A program made the position numbers and the translations under genes. Of a DNA stretch of 64,000 nucleotides, positions 1-7,664 are shown in pieces (positions within the stretch are counted from its first letter, which is position 1; every line of letters starts with the position of its first letter). This DNA comes from a bacterium. GTDB lineage: Bacteria > Myxococcota_A > Bradymonadia > UBA7976 > UBA1532. Under the pieces are notes generated by a model. The model saw nothing but the letters and a program-made list of their open reading frames with translations. It did no database searches and was not told where the DNA came from. The stretch lies in contig JAUHXC010000016.1 in NCBI GenBank assembly GCA_030427205.1, positions 124,001-188,000 of the forward strand. Reading direction: 5' to 3'.

Positions 1-1
1 G

Positions 2-145
2 GCCAAGCTCTTCGAGCATCGGCGCAAAGACTTCGACCGCGCCTTGCGCCACGCCTATCACACCCGCTGGATGGAGGGATCGGCCGCCTGGCAGAAGCGC
101 ATCGATCGCATCGAGCGCAAGCGGGCCCGCGCGGCGGGCGGTTGA
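2..145 (+). CDS. C-terminal end of a protein cut by the window edge
   Basis: The first 47 codons are open and end at a TGA. The peptide is helical and very basic, with a run resembling the last TPR-like helix pair of some nucleases (EHRRKDFDRALRHA) and a Lys/Arg-rich tail. A YprB-type ribonuclease H-like protein is one family that ends this way, but the fragment is too short to decide. The next gene starts 25 bases downstream on the same strand, so the two may be co-transcribed. Product assignment is a guess; that it is the end of a real gene is supported by matching codon use and the short spacing. Confidence 0.5.
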   Translation, partial: AKLFEHRRKDFDRALRHAYHTRWMEGSAAWQKRIDRIERKRARAAGG

Positions 146-169
146 GAGCGACCGTCGATGGAGAGGCGT

Positions 170-1393
170 ATGACCCGCCATGGCTGGATCCGGGCGACGG
201 CCATCGGGCTCGTCACGCTGGCCGGGCTCCCGGCCTCGCGGGCGCAGGTCGCTGGCTCGGCCGAATGTCGCAGCGCGGCGACCGACAGCCTCGCCGCCGC
301 CCGCCGAGCGCGCTCCGCCGTCGCCGATCGGGCGGCGTATCAGGGGCGGGTCGACGCGCGCTTCGCCGCCATGGGCGCGGGCGACGCCGAATACGCGGTG
401 GACGACGGCGCGGTGATCCAGGGGCTCTTCGTCGATCAGACCAACGCGGTGGAGGGCTATCGGCTCTGCGGAGCGGCGGGGGGCGACGCCGCGGAGCTGA
501 CCGGCGGCTGGACTGGCATCGGCGTCGAGTGGCGCACGACCGACGACCAGTGGATGGTCGCCCTCTCGCTCGTCTCCGGCGGTGACAGCCTCTCGCCGTC
601 GGCGTTCGTCGCCGACGACGACAACCCGGTCAGCCCCGACGCGGTGGGTTATGGCTATCTCTTCTGGCTGGTCGAGGCGCGGCTCACCGACTGGTTGCAG
701 CTCGGCTATGGCGGCATCAGCGACGCCGAGGTGCGCATGTCGCTCGGCGAGGACGCGAGCGGCGCGACGGCGAGCAACAGCCAGTACACCGGCACCGGCG
801 AGCCCGGGCGGCACTACGTGCAGCTGGGCGTGCCCCGGCTGTCGCTGACCGCGGGGCTGGTCGCCGGCGAGGTGATCGACTTCGGAGAGGTGGCCATCGG
901 CCCGCTGCCGGTGCCCCACGCCGCCGGGCTCGAGCTCGGCGGCGCGGTCCGGCGGCTGGGCGACGAAGACCTGGTGGCCACCGGCATCGAGGGGGCCTGG
1001 CCGCTGCTCGACGGCACGGTCCGGCCGTCGCTGGAGCTGGACCTGGCGTGGCCTGATGCCCGACTGCGGGTCGCCCGGCTGCGGGTGCAGGGCGGCTTGC
1101 AAGGCACCGGTCGCTTCATGCGCGACATGCCGACCACTCTGGGCTGGGGCCACGCCGGCGTGGCCGCCTTCGTCGAAGCCAGCCGCTTCGACAGCGCGGC
1201 GGTCGAGCGAGCGGGCGGTGACGCAGCGCTGGGCTACGCGGCGGGCATCGCCGGGCGCATCGGCGCGCGCGCCGGCGAGCTGGAGATCAGCGGCTTCGCC
1301 GCGCGCAATCGGGTGGAGACCCTCGAGCGGCTGCCCGACGCCTCCGACCGGCTCGAATACGGGCTGGGCCTGCTCTTGCGGATCGGCTGGTAG
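170..1393 (+). CDS. Secreted or outer-membrane protein, possible beta-barrel
   Basis: Encodes 407 residues. The ATG at 170 is preceded by GGAGAG at good spacing, and starts a signal peptide (MTRHGWIRATAIG... ending near ASRAQ). A short helical segment rich in Ala/Arg (about residues 30-70) precedes a body of alternating hydrophobic and polar residues with many Gly, the pattern of beta-strands. The chain ends LLLRIGW, and a terminal aromatic residue is usual for outer-membrane barrels. No known family is recognised. It is convergent with the next gene. An outer-membrane location is inferred, not shown. Confidence 0.75.
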   Translation: MTRHGWIRATAIGLVTLAGLPASRAQVAGSAECRSAATDSLAAARRARSAVADRAAYQGRVDARFAAMGAGDAEYAVDDGAVIQGLFVDQTNAVEGYRLCGAAGGDAAELTGGWTGIGVEWRTTDDQWMVALSLVSGGDSLSPSAFVADDDNPVSPDAVGYGYLFWLVEARLTDWLQLGYGGISDAEVRMSLGEDASGATASNSQYTGTGEPGRHYVQLGVPRLSLTAGLVAGEVIDFGEVAIGPLPVPHAAGLELGGAVRRLGDEDLVATGIEGAWPLLDGTVRPSLELDLAWPDARLRVARLRVQGGLQGTGRFMRDMPTTLGWGHAGVAAFVEASRFDSAAVERAGGDAALGYAAGIAGRIGARAGELEISGFAARNRVETLERLPDASDRLEYGLGLLLRIGW

Positions 1394-1405
1394 GCCGGCG
1401 CGGCC
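1393..1405. terminator. Small hairpin between convergent genes
   Basis: GGCCG, a 3-base loop and CGGCC lie between the stop codons of the genes ending at 1393 and 1410. The stem is only 5 bp and has no T-tract, so this is a weak candidate for a shared terminator. Confidence 0.3.
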
Positions 1406-1409
1406 GCGC

Positions 1410-1934
1410 TCACTTCGCCCTGCGCACCCGGAGCTTCTCGGTCAGCCCGAGCCGGTACCAGCCCTTCTTCGGGTCGCCGTCGACCGCCCGCACGAGGTAG
1501 TGCAGCAGCTCGCCCGTCCAGACGCCGTTCTTGCCGCGGCGCAGCGAGGCGTGCACCGGCTGGGCGGCGCAGGCGGCCTTCTCGGCCACGTCGCCGGCGC
1601 ACTCGACGCCGAGCTGATCGTCGGCGCAGGTCGGGCACAGCTCGCCGGCGCTGCTCGGCGCCCCGAGCAGGATGAGCTGGCCCTTCTCGTCGGTGGGCAG
1701 GAGCTGGCCTTCGAAGGGGAAGCGCGCCCCGGCGGTCACGGTCAGGTAGAAGTTGCCGTCCCGCTCGCTGACGGTGCACGGCTTGTAGCGGTATGAGCCC
1801 AGGCTGCACTGGTAGTCGCCCACGGGCATGCGCTTGCCGGGGGTGTCTTTCTTGCCGTTCTCGTAGGGCGCGGCCGAGGCGGCGGGCACGGCGAGCAGCG
1901 AGAGCAGGGCGGCGAGGCCGCAGAGACGCAGCAT
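1410..1934 (-). CDS. Secreted hypothetical protein
   Basis: Encodes 174 residues with a clear signal peptide (MLRLCGLAALLSLLAVPAASA) and a strong Shine-Dalgarno GGAGGAGGAA ahead of the ATG. The mature part has six cysteines, including a CPTC pair and CAGDVAEKAACAAQ, suggesting a disulfide-bonded exported domain of about 150 residues. Several short beta-strand-like stretches follow (YKPCTVSERDGNFYLTVTAG). No family is recognised. A palindrome-bearing promoter region lies just upstream at 1962-1987. Confidence 0.75.
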   Translation of the reverse strand: MLRLCGLAALLSLLAVPAASAAPYENGKKDTPGKRMPVGDYQCSLGSYRYKPCTVSERDGNFYLTVTAGARFPFEGQLLPTDEKGQLILLGAPSSAGELCPTCADDQLGVECAGDVAEKAACAAQPVHASLRRGKNGVWTGELLHYLVRAVDGDPKKGWYRLGLTEKLRVRRAK

Positions 1935-1961
1935 GGGGTTCCTCCTCCGGTACGGGGTCGT

Positions 1962-1987
1962 CGGGTATTCGCAGCGGGGTCGACCCC
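1962..1987 (-). promoter_or_regulatory. Candidate promoter/operator with 12-bp palindrome
   Basis: GGGGTCGACCCC at 1976-1987 is a perfect palindrome. It lies next to CGGGTATTCG (1962-1971), which reads CGAATACCCG on the coding strand and could supply a -10-like GAATAC. Both lie 28-53 bases ahead of the ATG at 1934. The same CGGGTATTCG decamer occurs ahead of two other minus-strand genes, at 35746 and 48052. Confidence 0.35.
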
Positions 1988-2075
1988 CGCGAGCGGGTCT
2001 TGCACCGCGCGGGTCGCCGACTTTTTGCGAGGGTGCCAGAAAGCCCGCCCGGGGTCAGCGCCGGCGGGCTCGGCG

Positions 2076-3140
2076 TCAGCCCGGCCGATGGCTCGCCGCC
2101 GCCGCCGCGCCGTCGCTCAGGCCCATGAGCAGCGCCCGGGCGTTGATGCCCAGATCGGGGGTGTAGTAGCCGCCCTCCTGCACGACCACCGTCGGCAGCC
2201 CGAGCCGGCCGAGGCGGTCGCCGATGGCGGCGAAGTCGTCGGTCTTCAGGTCATGCCGCCCGATCGGGTCGAGGTGGTAGGCGTCGAGGCCGGCGGAGAT
2301 CACCAGCCAGTCGGGGTCGAAGCGCCGGATGCGCGGCAGGGCGTGCTCGTCGAGCTGCTCGGTCCAGCCGGACAGATCGGCCCCGCCGGGCAGCGTCAGG
2401 TTGAGGTTGAAGCCCTCGCCCTTGCCCTTGCCGGTCTCGTCGGGGAAGCCGGCGAACCAGGGGAAGAACTCCCGCGGGTCGCCGTGGATCGAGACGGTCA
2501 ACACCTGGGGGTCGTCGTAGAACAGCGACTGGGTGCCGTTGCCGTGGTGGAAGTCGACGTCGATGATGGCGACCCGACCGTGGCGTCGCAGCAGGCGGGC
2601 GGCGACGCCCGCGTTGTTGAGGTAGCAGTAGCCGCCGAACGCGTCGCGGGTGGCGTGGTGTCCCGGGGGCCGCGAGAGGGCGTAGGCCAGGCGGCTGCGC
2701 CCGCGACGCACCTCCAGCGCCGCTTGACGGGCGCAGGCCGCCGACCAGGTCGCCGCGTCCCAGGTGTGGTTGTCCAGCGGCGTGCCCGAGTCGAAGCAGA
2801 ACGCGCCCGCGTGGTGCATATTGGTCGGATCGGCCCGGGCGCGGGTGGCCCGGGGGAAGACCATCGGGTGGAAGGTCTCGCCGTCGGGCAGGCCGCGGGC
2901 GGTGTGATAGACGGTCAGCAGGTTGGGCGTATGCTGGCCGCGCAGGGCGGACGCGGGCAGCGGCTCGGGCCGGCGCAGTTCGAAGCGCGCCGGCTCGGCG
3001 TCGAGGGCGGCGGCGATGCTCTCGGCCCGGGCGGTCGTCTCGGGGTGGGCGATCTTCTCGCCATAGGCCCACTCGTACAGCGGCTTGAACGCGAGCTGCG
3101 CCGGGTGGAAGAAGACGGGCATGGGCGTCGATGCGGGCAT
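2076..3140 (-). CDS. HDAC-superfamily deacetylase (acetylpolyamine amidohydrolase-like)
   Basis: Encodes 354 residues from the ATG at 3140, chosen because GGAGGT precedes it; an upstream in-frame start lacks a ribosome site. Motifs of the arginase/deacetylase fold are intact: RPPGHHA (His161-His162 catalytic pair), DVDFHHGNGTQ (zinc ligands Asp196 and His198), SAGLDAY (third ligand Asp286) and a late GGYY motif. The family removes acetyl groups from lysine-like or polyamine amines using zinc. Length and the GGYCYLNN loop fit bacterial acetylpolyamine/acetoin-type deacetylases better than eukaryotic HDACs. It is divergent from an AblB-like acetyltransferase, so the pair may handle the same acetylated amine. 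The substrate is inferred only. Confidence 0.88.
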   Translation of the reverse strand: MPASTPMPVFFHPAQLAFKPLYEWAYGEKIAHPETTARAESIAAALDAEPARFELRRPEPLPASALRGQHTPNLLTVYHTARGLPDGETFHPMVFPRATRARADPTNMHHAGAFCFDSGTPLDNHTWDAATWSAACARQAALEVRRGRSRLAYALSRPPGHHATRDAFGGYCYLNNAGVAARLLRRHGRVAIIDVDFHHGNGTQSLFYDDPQVLTVSIHGDPREFFPWFAGFPDETGKGKGEGFNLNLTLPGGADLSGWTEQLDEHALPRIRRFDPDWLVISAGLDAYHLDPIGRHDLKTDDFAAIGDRLGRLGLPTVVVQEGGYYTPDLGINARALLMGLSDGAAAAASHRPG

Positions 3141-3256
3141 GATCTGGACCTCCGTTGGGGCCGACCATCGCAGCCTCGGCTGCGGCGGGCAACCGCCTCG
3201 GGCTGCCGCATGGCCTGCCCGGCACATCGGTCTTCGAGTGCGACGGCCGGCTTGAG

Positions 3257-3271
3257 TACGAATCCTTCGTA
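3257..3271. promoter_or_regulatory. 15-bp inverted repeat in the divergent promoter region
   Basis: TACGAATCCTTCGTA has perfect 6-bp arms and a 3-base spacer, in the 178-base gap between the divergent deacetylase and acetyltransferase genes. A TATGCTAA that could be a -10 element for the plus-strand gene starts inside its right arm. It has the form of an operator for a dimeric regulator that could control both genes. Other 6-3-6 palindromes occur at 4851 and 35752, with different sequences. Confidence 0.45.
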
Positions 3272-3318
3272 TGCTAAACGCCGCTCCCCGCATCGCCCCG
3301 ACTGCCCGAGGAGGCCTC

Positions 3319-4200
3319 ATGTCTGTTCAGCCTGCATCGCCCGCGCCGACGCTCACCGCGCCGCGGGCGCTGACCATCGCGCTCGACGACGGTCCGCGCA
3401 TCGTGGCCCATGACGATCGCTACTCCGATCGACTGCGCTGCGACCACCCGCCGGTGAACGCCGACCCGGTCGAACTCGGCGAGGCGCTGATCGAGACGGC
3501 GGCCGCCCGCGACCGGGGGCGCGTCGTGGTCCTGGCGCCCGCCGACCTCGGCGCCGGGCTCGAGCGGGCCGGCTTGAAGACCGAGGCGGTGATGCCGGGC
3601 TTCTACCGCGGCGAGGTCGACTGCGTCGTCGCCGGCTATTGGCTCGACGCCGAGCGGGCCGAGTCACCGGTGGCCGGGGCGGTGGCCGAGGTGCTCGACC
3701 TCGTCGACGCCCGCCGCGGAGAACCGGTGCGCCCCAGACCCGCCGTCGAGACCTGCCGCGCCGCCGTGGAGGACGCCCCGGCCATCGCGGCGCTCATCGG
3801 AGAGACGTTCGCCGACTACCCCACGCCCAGCGACGATCCGGCCTACGTGGCCCGCTGCATCGCCGACGGCGCGCCGTTTCGCATCGTGCGCGACGGCGAC
3901 GAGGTGGTGGCCTGCGCCAGCGCCGATCCCATCCCCACGGCGCGCACCGCCGAGCTGACCGACTGCGCGACCCGGCCCGACCAGCGGGGCCGGGGGCTCA
4001 TGCAGGCCATCCTCGGCGATCTGATGGATGACTTGCGCGAGATGGACTATCCGACCGCGTTCACCTTGGCCCGCGCGCGCATCCCCGGCGTGAACCTGGC
4101 CTTCCAGCGCCTCGGCTTCTCGCTGCGCGGCACGATGGTGCAGTCGTGTCGCATCGGTCAGGGCATGGAAGACATGAACGTCTGGAGCCGCTCGCTGTGA
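3319..4200 (+). CDS. ablB: AblB-like GNAT N-acetyltransferase (putative beta-lysine acetyltransferase)
   Basis: Encodes 293 residues from the ATG at 3319, preceded by GAGGAGG. The N-terminal half matches the AblB layout: DDRYSDRLR near the start, then VVVLAP and the linker EAVMPGFYRGEVDCVVAGYWL, equivalent to the PGFYxGExD block of AblB. The C-terminal half (from about residue 145) is a GNAT domain with motif A RPDQRGRGLMQAIL. AblB acetylates beta-lysine to make the osmolyte N-epsilon-acetyl-beta-lysine. The usual partner, lysine 2,3-aminomutase AblA, is not next to it here. The gene is divergent from an HDAC-type deacetylase. Family call is good; substrate is less certain without AblA. Confidence 0.72.
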   Translation: MSVQPASPAPTLTAPRALTIALDDGPRIVAHDDRYSDRLRCDHPPVNADPVELGEALIETAAARDRGRVVVLAPADLGAGLERAGLKTEAVMPGFYRGEVDCVVAGYWLDAERAESPVAGAVAEVLDLVDARRGEPVRPRPAVETCRAAVEDAPAIAALIGETFADYPTPSDDPAYVARCIADGAPFRIVRDGDEVVACASADPIPTARTAELTDCATRPDQRGRGLMQAILGDLMDDLREMDYPTAFTLARARIPGVNLAFQRLGFSLRGTMVQSCRIGQGMEDMNVWSRSL

Positions 4201-4213
4201 CGACGGGCGGGGC

Positions 4214-4681
4214 TCACGGGTCGAAGACGAAGACCTGACCCCAGACCCCGAGCGTCACCGGCTGCTCGTCGAGCAGACCGATCGAGACGATGCCCAGGTT
4301 GAGTCGATCGATGGCGATCAGACGATAGCCGTCCCGCCGCCAGCTCACCGAATCGGCCAGCTCGCGGGCCTCGGCGGCGGGCGGGCCTCCGCGGGCGATC
4401 AGCGCGGCGAAGACTTCGGCTTGATGTTCGGCCCGGCCCGGATTGAGCGCGGTCGCGACCACGACCAGACCGAGGACGGCGGCCAAGAGCAGCCGTCGCC
4501 GTATCCGCGGGCGGTCGGTCGCTGCCCGCGTGGTGTGCAGGTCCACCGCGCCCTCGATGGCGGCGATGCGCGCGGTCTGCTCGCGGGTCGCTGCGAGGTG
4601 CTCGACGACCAGTGGTCCGAGCGGATGCAGGTCGTCGGATGCACGGCCGCCATCGGCGGGCGCGCGGGTGGCGTCGCTCAT
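4214..4681 (-). CDS. Single-pass membrane protein, DUF4359-like
   Basis: Encodes 155 residues from the ATG at 4681; a GTG six bases upstream abuts the GAGGGA ribosome site, so the ATG is preferred. Residues 1-55 are polar and helical, a transmembrane segment follows (LLLAAVLGLVVVATAL), then a domain of about 80 residues starting NPGRAEHQAEVF and ending RDGYRLIAIDRLNLGIVSIGLLD...WGQVF. This NP...YLLFS...GVFG pattern is like DUF4359 proteins. The function is unknown. It is convergent with the acetyltransferase gene, 13 bases apart. Confidence 0.65.
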   Translation of the reverse strand: MSDATRAPADGGRASDDLHPLGPLVVEHLAATREQTARIAAIEGAVDLHTTRAATDRPRIRRRLLLAAVLGLVVVATALNPGRAEHQAEVFAALIARGGPPAAEARELADSVSWRRDGYRLIAIDRLNLGIVSIGLLDEQPVTLGVWGQVFVFDP

Positions 4682-4850
4682 GTTCACTCCCTCGGGTGAC
4701 GGTTCGTCGTCCCCGCATCGCGGGGCTCGGTATCGCTGTATGGCTTGGCGCCGTATTGCCTTGGCGCCGTATCGCTGGGCTGTCGCTCGGCCCGAATGAC
4801 TGTCTGATCGTAGGCAGCGCCCATCGCCGAGGCAATGCTGTCACAAATCG

Positions 4851-4865
4851 TTAAGTATGACTTAA
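4851..4865. promoter_or_regulatory. AT-rich 15-bp palindrome, operator-like
   Basis: TTAAGTATGACTTAA has perfect 6-bp arms and a 3-base spacer. It stands out in a very GC-rich genome and lies about 170 bases ahead of the ATG at 4681. It fits a binding site for a dimeric regulator; the regulator is unknown. Confidence 0.4.
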
Positions 4866-4884
4866 TACATTCGATCGGCGTGCA

Positions 4885-4928
4885 CTCGAGGGCGCGGCGC
4901 TGGGCGATGGCGCCCAGCGGTGCTCGAG
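4885..4928. terminator. Strong hairpin downstream of the SseB-domain gene
   Basis: CGCTGGGCG, loop ATGG, CGCCCAGCG gives a perfect 9-bp stem (4898-4919), flanked by an outer pair of CTCGAG hexamers at 4885 and 4923. It lies about 100 bases past the stop of the minus-strand gene at 5029. There is no T-tract, so it could be a transcript-end stabiliser or protein site instead. Confidence 0.4.
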
Positions 4929-4941
4929 GATCACGCCGGAG

Positions 4942-5010
4942 AGTGATGCCGGGGAGTGATGCCGGGGAGTGATGCGGGAGGGGCTGCCGGGGAGTGCTTC
5001 GGGAGGGGAT
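4942..5010. repeat. 13-bp tandem repeat, AGTGATGCCGGGG type
   Basis: Three consecutive copies start at 4942, 4955 and 4968 and degrade into related GGGATGCC/GGAGTGC units to about 5010. The array sits immediately past the stop of the gene at 5029. The unit is not a multiple of three and no gene covers it. Confidence 0.6.
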
Positions 5011-5028
5011 GCCAGGGCGTGATACGCC

Positions 5029-5817
5029 TCAGTGCACGCCGCTCTCCCGCTGGATGCCGTCGCTGATGGTCATGATCTCGTTGCGGTAGAGCTCGCCGCG
5101 CACCCCGCCGCCCGGGTTGAGCAGCAGCGACCCCACCCCGCGGGCGGCGAGCAGCGGGAAGAGCTCGCGGCCGGTCCACACCACGGAGGGCCGCTCGCGG
5201 GGATCGTAATGCCGATGGGCGGCGTCGTCGGTGAACGCGGCGACGACGTCGGTGCCGGCGAGCTGCTCGACGACCCGCAGCCGCGCCTCGTCCTGCCGCA
5301 GCGGATCGACGAGGCGCTTCTCGAGCATCACCGTCAACCGCGCGCCGAGCAGCCGGTTGTACAGGGTGATGCGCGCCCGCATGGAGCGCTCGCGGCCCAG
5401 GCGCTTCATCGACTCGAGCAGCTTGGGGTTGCTGACCGGTTCACGGTCTTCGAGTCGATGGGTGATGCGTGGCATGGCGCCGTGGCCGTAGATCGCCTGC
5501 ATGACGAACAGCAGCTTCTCGGCGGTCTGCCGGGCGCCGGCGGCATCGGTGATGGTCCACTGGCCGCCGAAGGTCGAGGCGGCGGTGCGCTGGCGCAGGC
5601 CGAGGCCGTCGAGGCGGCCCACCTTTTCGATGTCGACGACGAAGCCGTCGGGCAGGTGTCGCCCGCCGGCGGCCTCGACCTCGACGGTCGGCGAACCCCG
5701 CTGCCCGCGCAGCACGACGAAGCCGGGGCCGCCCTCGAGCACCAGGCGGTTGGCGTTGCCGCCCTCTTCGACGAGGGCGAGCAGGCGGCGGGTCAGATCG
5801 GCGGCGGGATCGGTCAT
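5029..5817 (-). CDS. Two-domain protein with C-terminal SseB-like domain
   Basis: Encodes 262 residues; GGAG lies 8 bases before the ATG. Residues 1-110 (RLLALVEEGGNANRLVLEGG... through AEKLLFVMQAIYG) look like the small alpha/beta fold of TY-chaperone/YbjN-like domains. A helical middle follows, then residues 160-262 match the SseB N-terminal pattern (VVAAFTDDAAHRHYDP, VWTGRELFPLLAARGV, LLLNPGGGVRGELYRNEI). SseB-like domains occur as accessory proteins of secretion or enhanced-serine-sensitivity loci, with no settled biochemical role. No secretion genes lie nearby. It is divergent from pepA. Confidence 0.65.
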   Translation of the reverse strand: MTDPAADLTRRLLALVEEGGNANRLVLEGGPGFVVLRGQRGSPTVEVEAAGGRHLPDGFVVDIEKVGRLDGLGLRQRTAASTFGGQWTITDAAGARQTAEKLLFVMQAIYGHGAMPRITHRLEDREPVSNPKLLESMKRLGRERSMRARITLYNRLLGARLTVMLEKRLVDPLRQDEARLRVVEQLAGTDVVAAFTDDAAHRHYDPRERPSVVWTGRELFPLLAARGVGSLLLNPGGGVRGELYRNEIMTISDGIQRESGVH

Positions 5818-5924
5818 GGGGCGGCTCCGGCGCGGTCGGCGGCTGTCCGAGAAGCGGTCGTTCTCCGATGCCCGACCCCCGGCGGGGGTCGCTCGCGCGA
5901 AGAAATCGGCCGGGCGTCGATCGC

Positions 5925-5953
5925 TTGTGACCAGCCAACGACTCGTCCATCAT
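5925..5953 (+). promoter_or_regulatory. Candidate sigma-70-type promoter for pepA
   Basis: TTGTGA at 5925-5930, a 17-base spacer and CATCAT at 5948-5953 resemble -35 and -10 boxes (4 of 6 matches each). They lie 44 bases ahead of the pepA ATG in the gap to the divergent SseB-domain gene. Confidence 0.42.
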
Positions 5954-5996
5954 ATGGCGCTCGGGAGAGCCCTCCGCGCGCAAACCAGGAGCCAGC

Positions 5997-7583
5997 ATGA
6001 GCCGCCATACCATCGCATTCCGGGTCGTCGACGCCCACGACGCCGACTGGACCCACCGCATGATCGCCCTCTACGACGATCCGGCGGCCAACCGCAGCCA
6101 CCTCGTCGCCACCCTCGGCGAGAGCCACGCCGAGAAGGTGCTCGAGATGATGCGCCAGGGCTACATCCTGGGCAGCTACAAGGAGTTCAACCTGCTGCCC
6201 GCCGAGGAGCCGGGCAAGTGGGTGCTCTTCCTCGGCCTGGGGTCGCGCAAGCAGAACAGCCGACGCCATCGGCGCAACGACCGGCTGCGCGGGCTGGTGG
6301 CCATCGCCGCCCGCCACTTCCGCCGCAAGGGCGTGCTGCGCTTCGCGGTCGACGATCTCTCCGCGATGGGCGTGCGCCCCGATCGGGCCGGCGCGATCAT
6401 CGCCGAGGGGGCCATCCTCGGCACCTACGAGTTCGACCTGTACCTCTCCAAGCAGAAGCGGCAGACCGAAGAGGTCACCGTGCTCTGCCGCGGCGACAAG
6501 AAGGCGCTGGCCAATACGCTGGAGCTGCACCGCAGCATCGGCGAGAGCGTCTGCTTCGCCCGCGACCTGATCAACATGCCGTCGAGTGACCTGCGGCCGA
6601 TGGACTTCGCCGATCAGGTGCGCTCCATCGCCAAGGAGTTCGATACGCTCAGCTGCGAGATCCTCGGCCAGTCCGAGATGGAGGCCGAGCACATGGGCCT
6701 GCACCTCGCCGTGGCCCGCGGCTCGAACGCCGAGCCGTGCGTCTGCATCCTCGAGTACGTGCCCGAGGGGCAGTCGAGCGACGGCGAATGGCCCCTGGCG
6801 CTGGTGGGCAAGGGGGTCACCTTCGACTCGGGCGGGCTCGACATCAAGGGCTCGGCGGGCATGCGGCGCATGTATCGCGACATGGCCGGGGCGGGCGCCG
6901 TCGTCGGGGCGATGCGGGCCATCGCGGCGTGCAAGCTGCCGATCAAGGTCGTGGCCCTGATGCCGTGCTCGGAGAATATGGTCAACGGCGAGTCCTTCCG
7001 CCCGGGCGACATCCTGACCTCGCGCAAGGGCCTCACCGTCGAGGTGGCCAATACCGACGCCGAGGGCCGGCTGCTGCTCGCCGACTCGCTGACCCTCGTC
7101 TGCGATCGCTACTCGCCCGAGAGCATCATCGACGCCGCGACGCTGACCGGCGCGGTGCGGGTGGCCCTGGGGCTCTTCGTGACGGGGCTTCTGACCCACA
7201 GCGAAGACCCCGACGAAGATGAAGACTTCGCCGACCTGTTCACCGGCGCCGGCCGGCGGGCGGGGGAGTGGGTGTGGCGGCTGCCGGTCGACGACGACTA
7301 CAAGGTGCAGCTCGGCAGCCGGGTGGCCGACATCGCCAACTGCAACCTCGACGGCAAGACCGGCGCGGGCACCATCACCGCGGCGGTCTTCCTCAAGCAG
7401 TTCATCGACTTCGAGAAGGTCAAGCGCTGGGGTCACCTGGACATCGCCGCGACGGCCTTCATGGAGCGCACGGCGATCTACAACCGCTCGCCCTATCACC
7501 CCAAGGAGGGGGCGACGGCCATCGGCGTGCGGCTGATGACCGAGATCACCCGCATGCTGGCCGCCAAGCGCGACGCGGGCTGA
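5997..7583 (+). CDS. pepA: Leucyl aminopeptidase (M17 family)
   Basis: Encodes 528 residues. The M17 catalytic domain is intact: GKGVTFDSGGLDIKG (about residue 270; Lys and Asp metal ligands), the signature NTDAEGRLLLADSL (about 350; catalytic Arg, metal-binding Asp and Glu), DAATLTGAV and a C-terminal HLDIA...P block. The first 180 residues form the variable N-terminal domain. The enzyme removes N-terminal residues from peptides in the cytoplasm with two metal ions. An AGGAGCC ribosome site precedes the ATG. Length is close to the usual 480-510. Neighbouring genes do not suggest a special role. Confidence 0.93.
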   Translation: MSRHTIAFRVVDAHDADWTHRMIALYDDPAANRSHLVATLGESHAEKVLEMMRQGYILGSYKEFNLLPAEEPGKWVLFLGLGSRKQNSRRHRRNDRLRGLVAIAARHFRRKGVLRFAVDDLSAMGVRPDRAGAIIAEGAILGTYEFDLYLSKQKRQTEEVTVLCRGDKKALANTLELHRSIGESVCFARDLINMPSSDLRPMDFADQVRSIAKEFDTLSCEILGQSEMEAEHMGLHLAVARGSNAEPCVCILEYVPEGQSSDGEWPLALVGKGVTFDSGGLDIKGSAGMRRMYRDMAGAGAVVGAMRAIAACKLPIKVVALMPCSENMVNGESFRPGDILTSRKGLTVEVANTDAEGRLLLADSLTLVCDRYSPESIIDAATLTGAVRVALGLFVTGLLTHSEDPDEDEDFADLFTGAGRRAGEWVWRLPVDDDYKVQLGSRVADIANCNLDGKTGAGTITAAVFLKQFIDFEKVKRWGHLDIAATAFMERTAIYNRSPYHPKEGATAIGVRLMTEITRMLAAKRDAG

Positions 7584-7664
7584 GGCGGCGCGGTGGGCGG
7601 GGCAGGGACCGGCGGGTCATGGGGGAGGCGAGCGTCGCCGCTCGCGTCGTGTGCGGCGCGGTGG

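Larger units (their letters stand above)
4682..5028. other. 347-base intergenic region with operator-like and repeat sequences
   Basis: No gene is supported here. Going right, it holds a GTATCGCTGTATGGCTTGGCGCCGTA-type degenerate repeat (4731-4780, units shown only in part), an AT-rich patch with a 15-bp palindrome at 4851, a strong hairpin at 4885-4928 and 13-bp tandem repeats from 4942. It lies upstream of the membrane protein gene ending at 4214 and downstream of the SseB-domain gene, so it must hold the promoter of the first and the end of the second transcript. Confidence 0.6.

Noticed and set aside
2025..3413. Long open frame on the plus strand across the deacetylase gene
   Set aside because: It is a shadow of high-GC coding on the other strand; the peptide is low in motif content and has no ribosome site.
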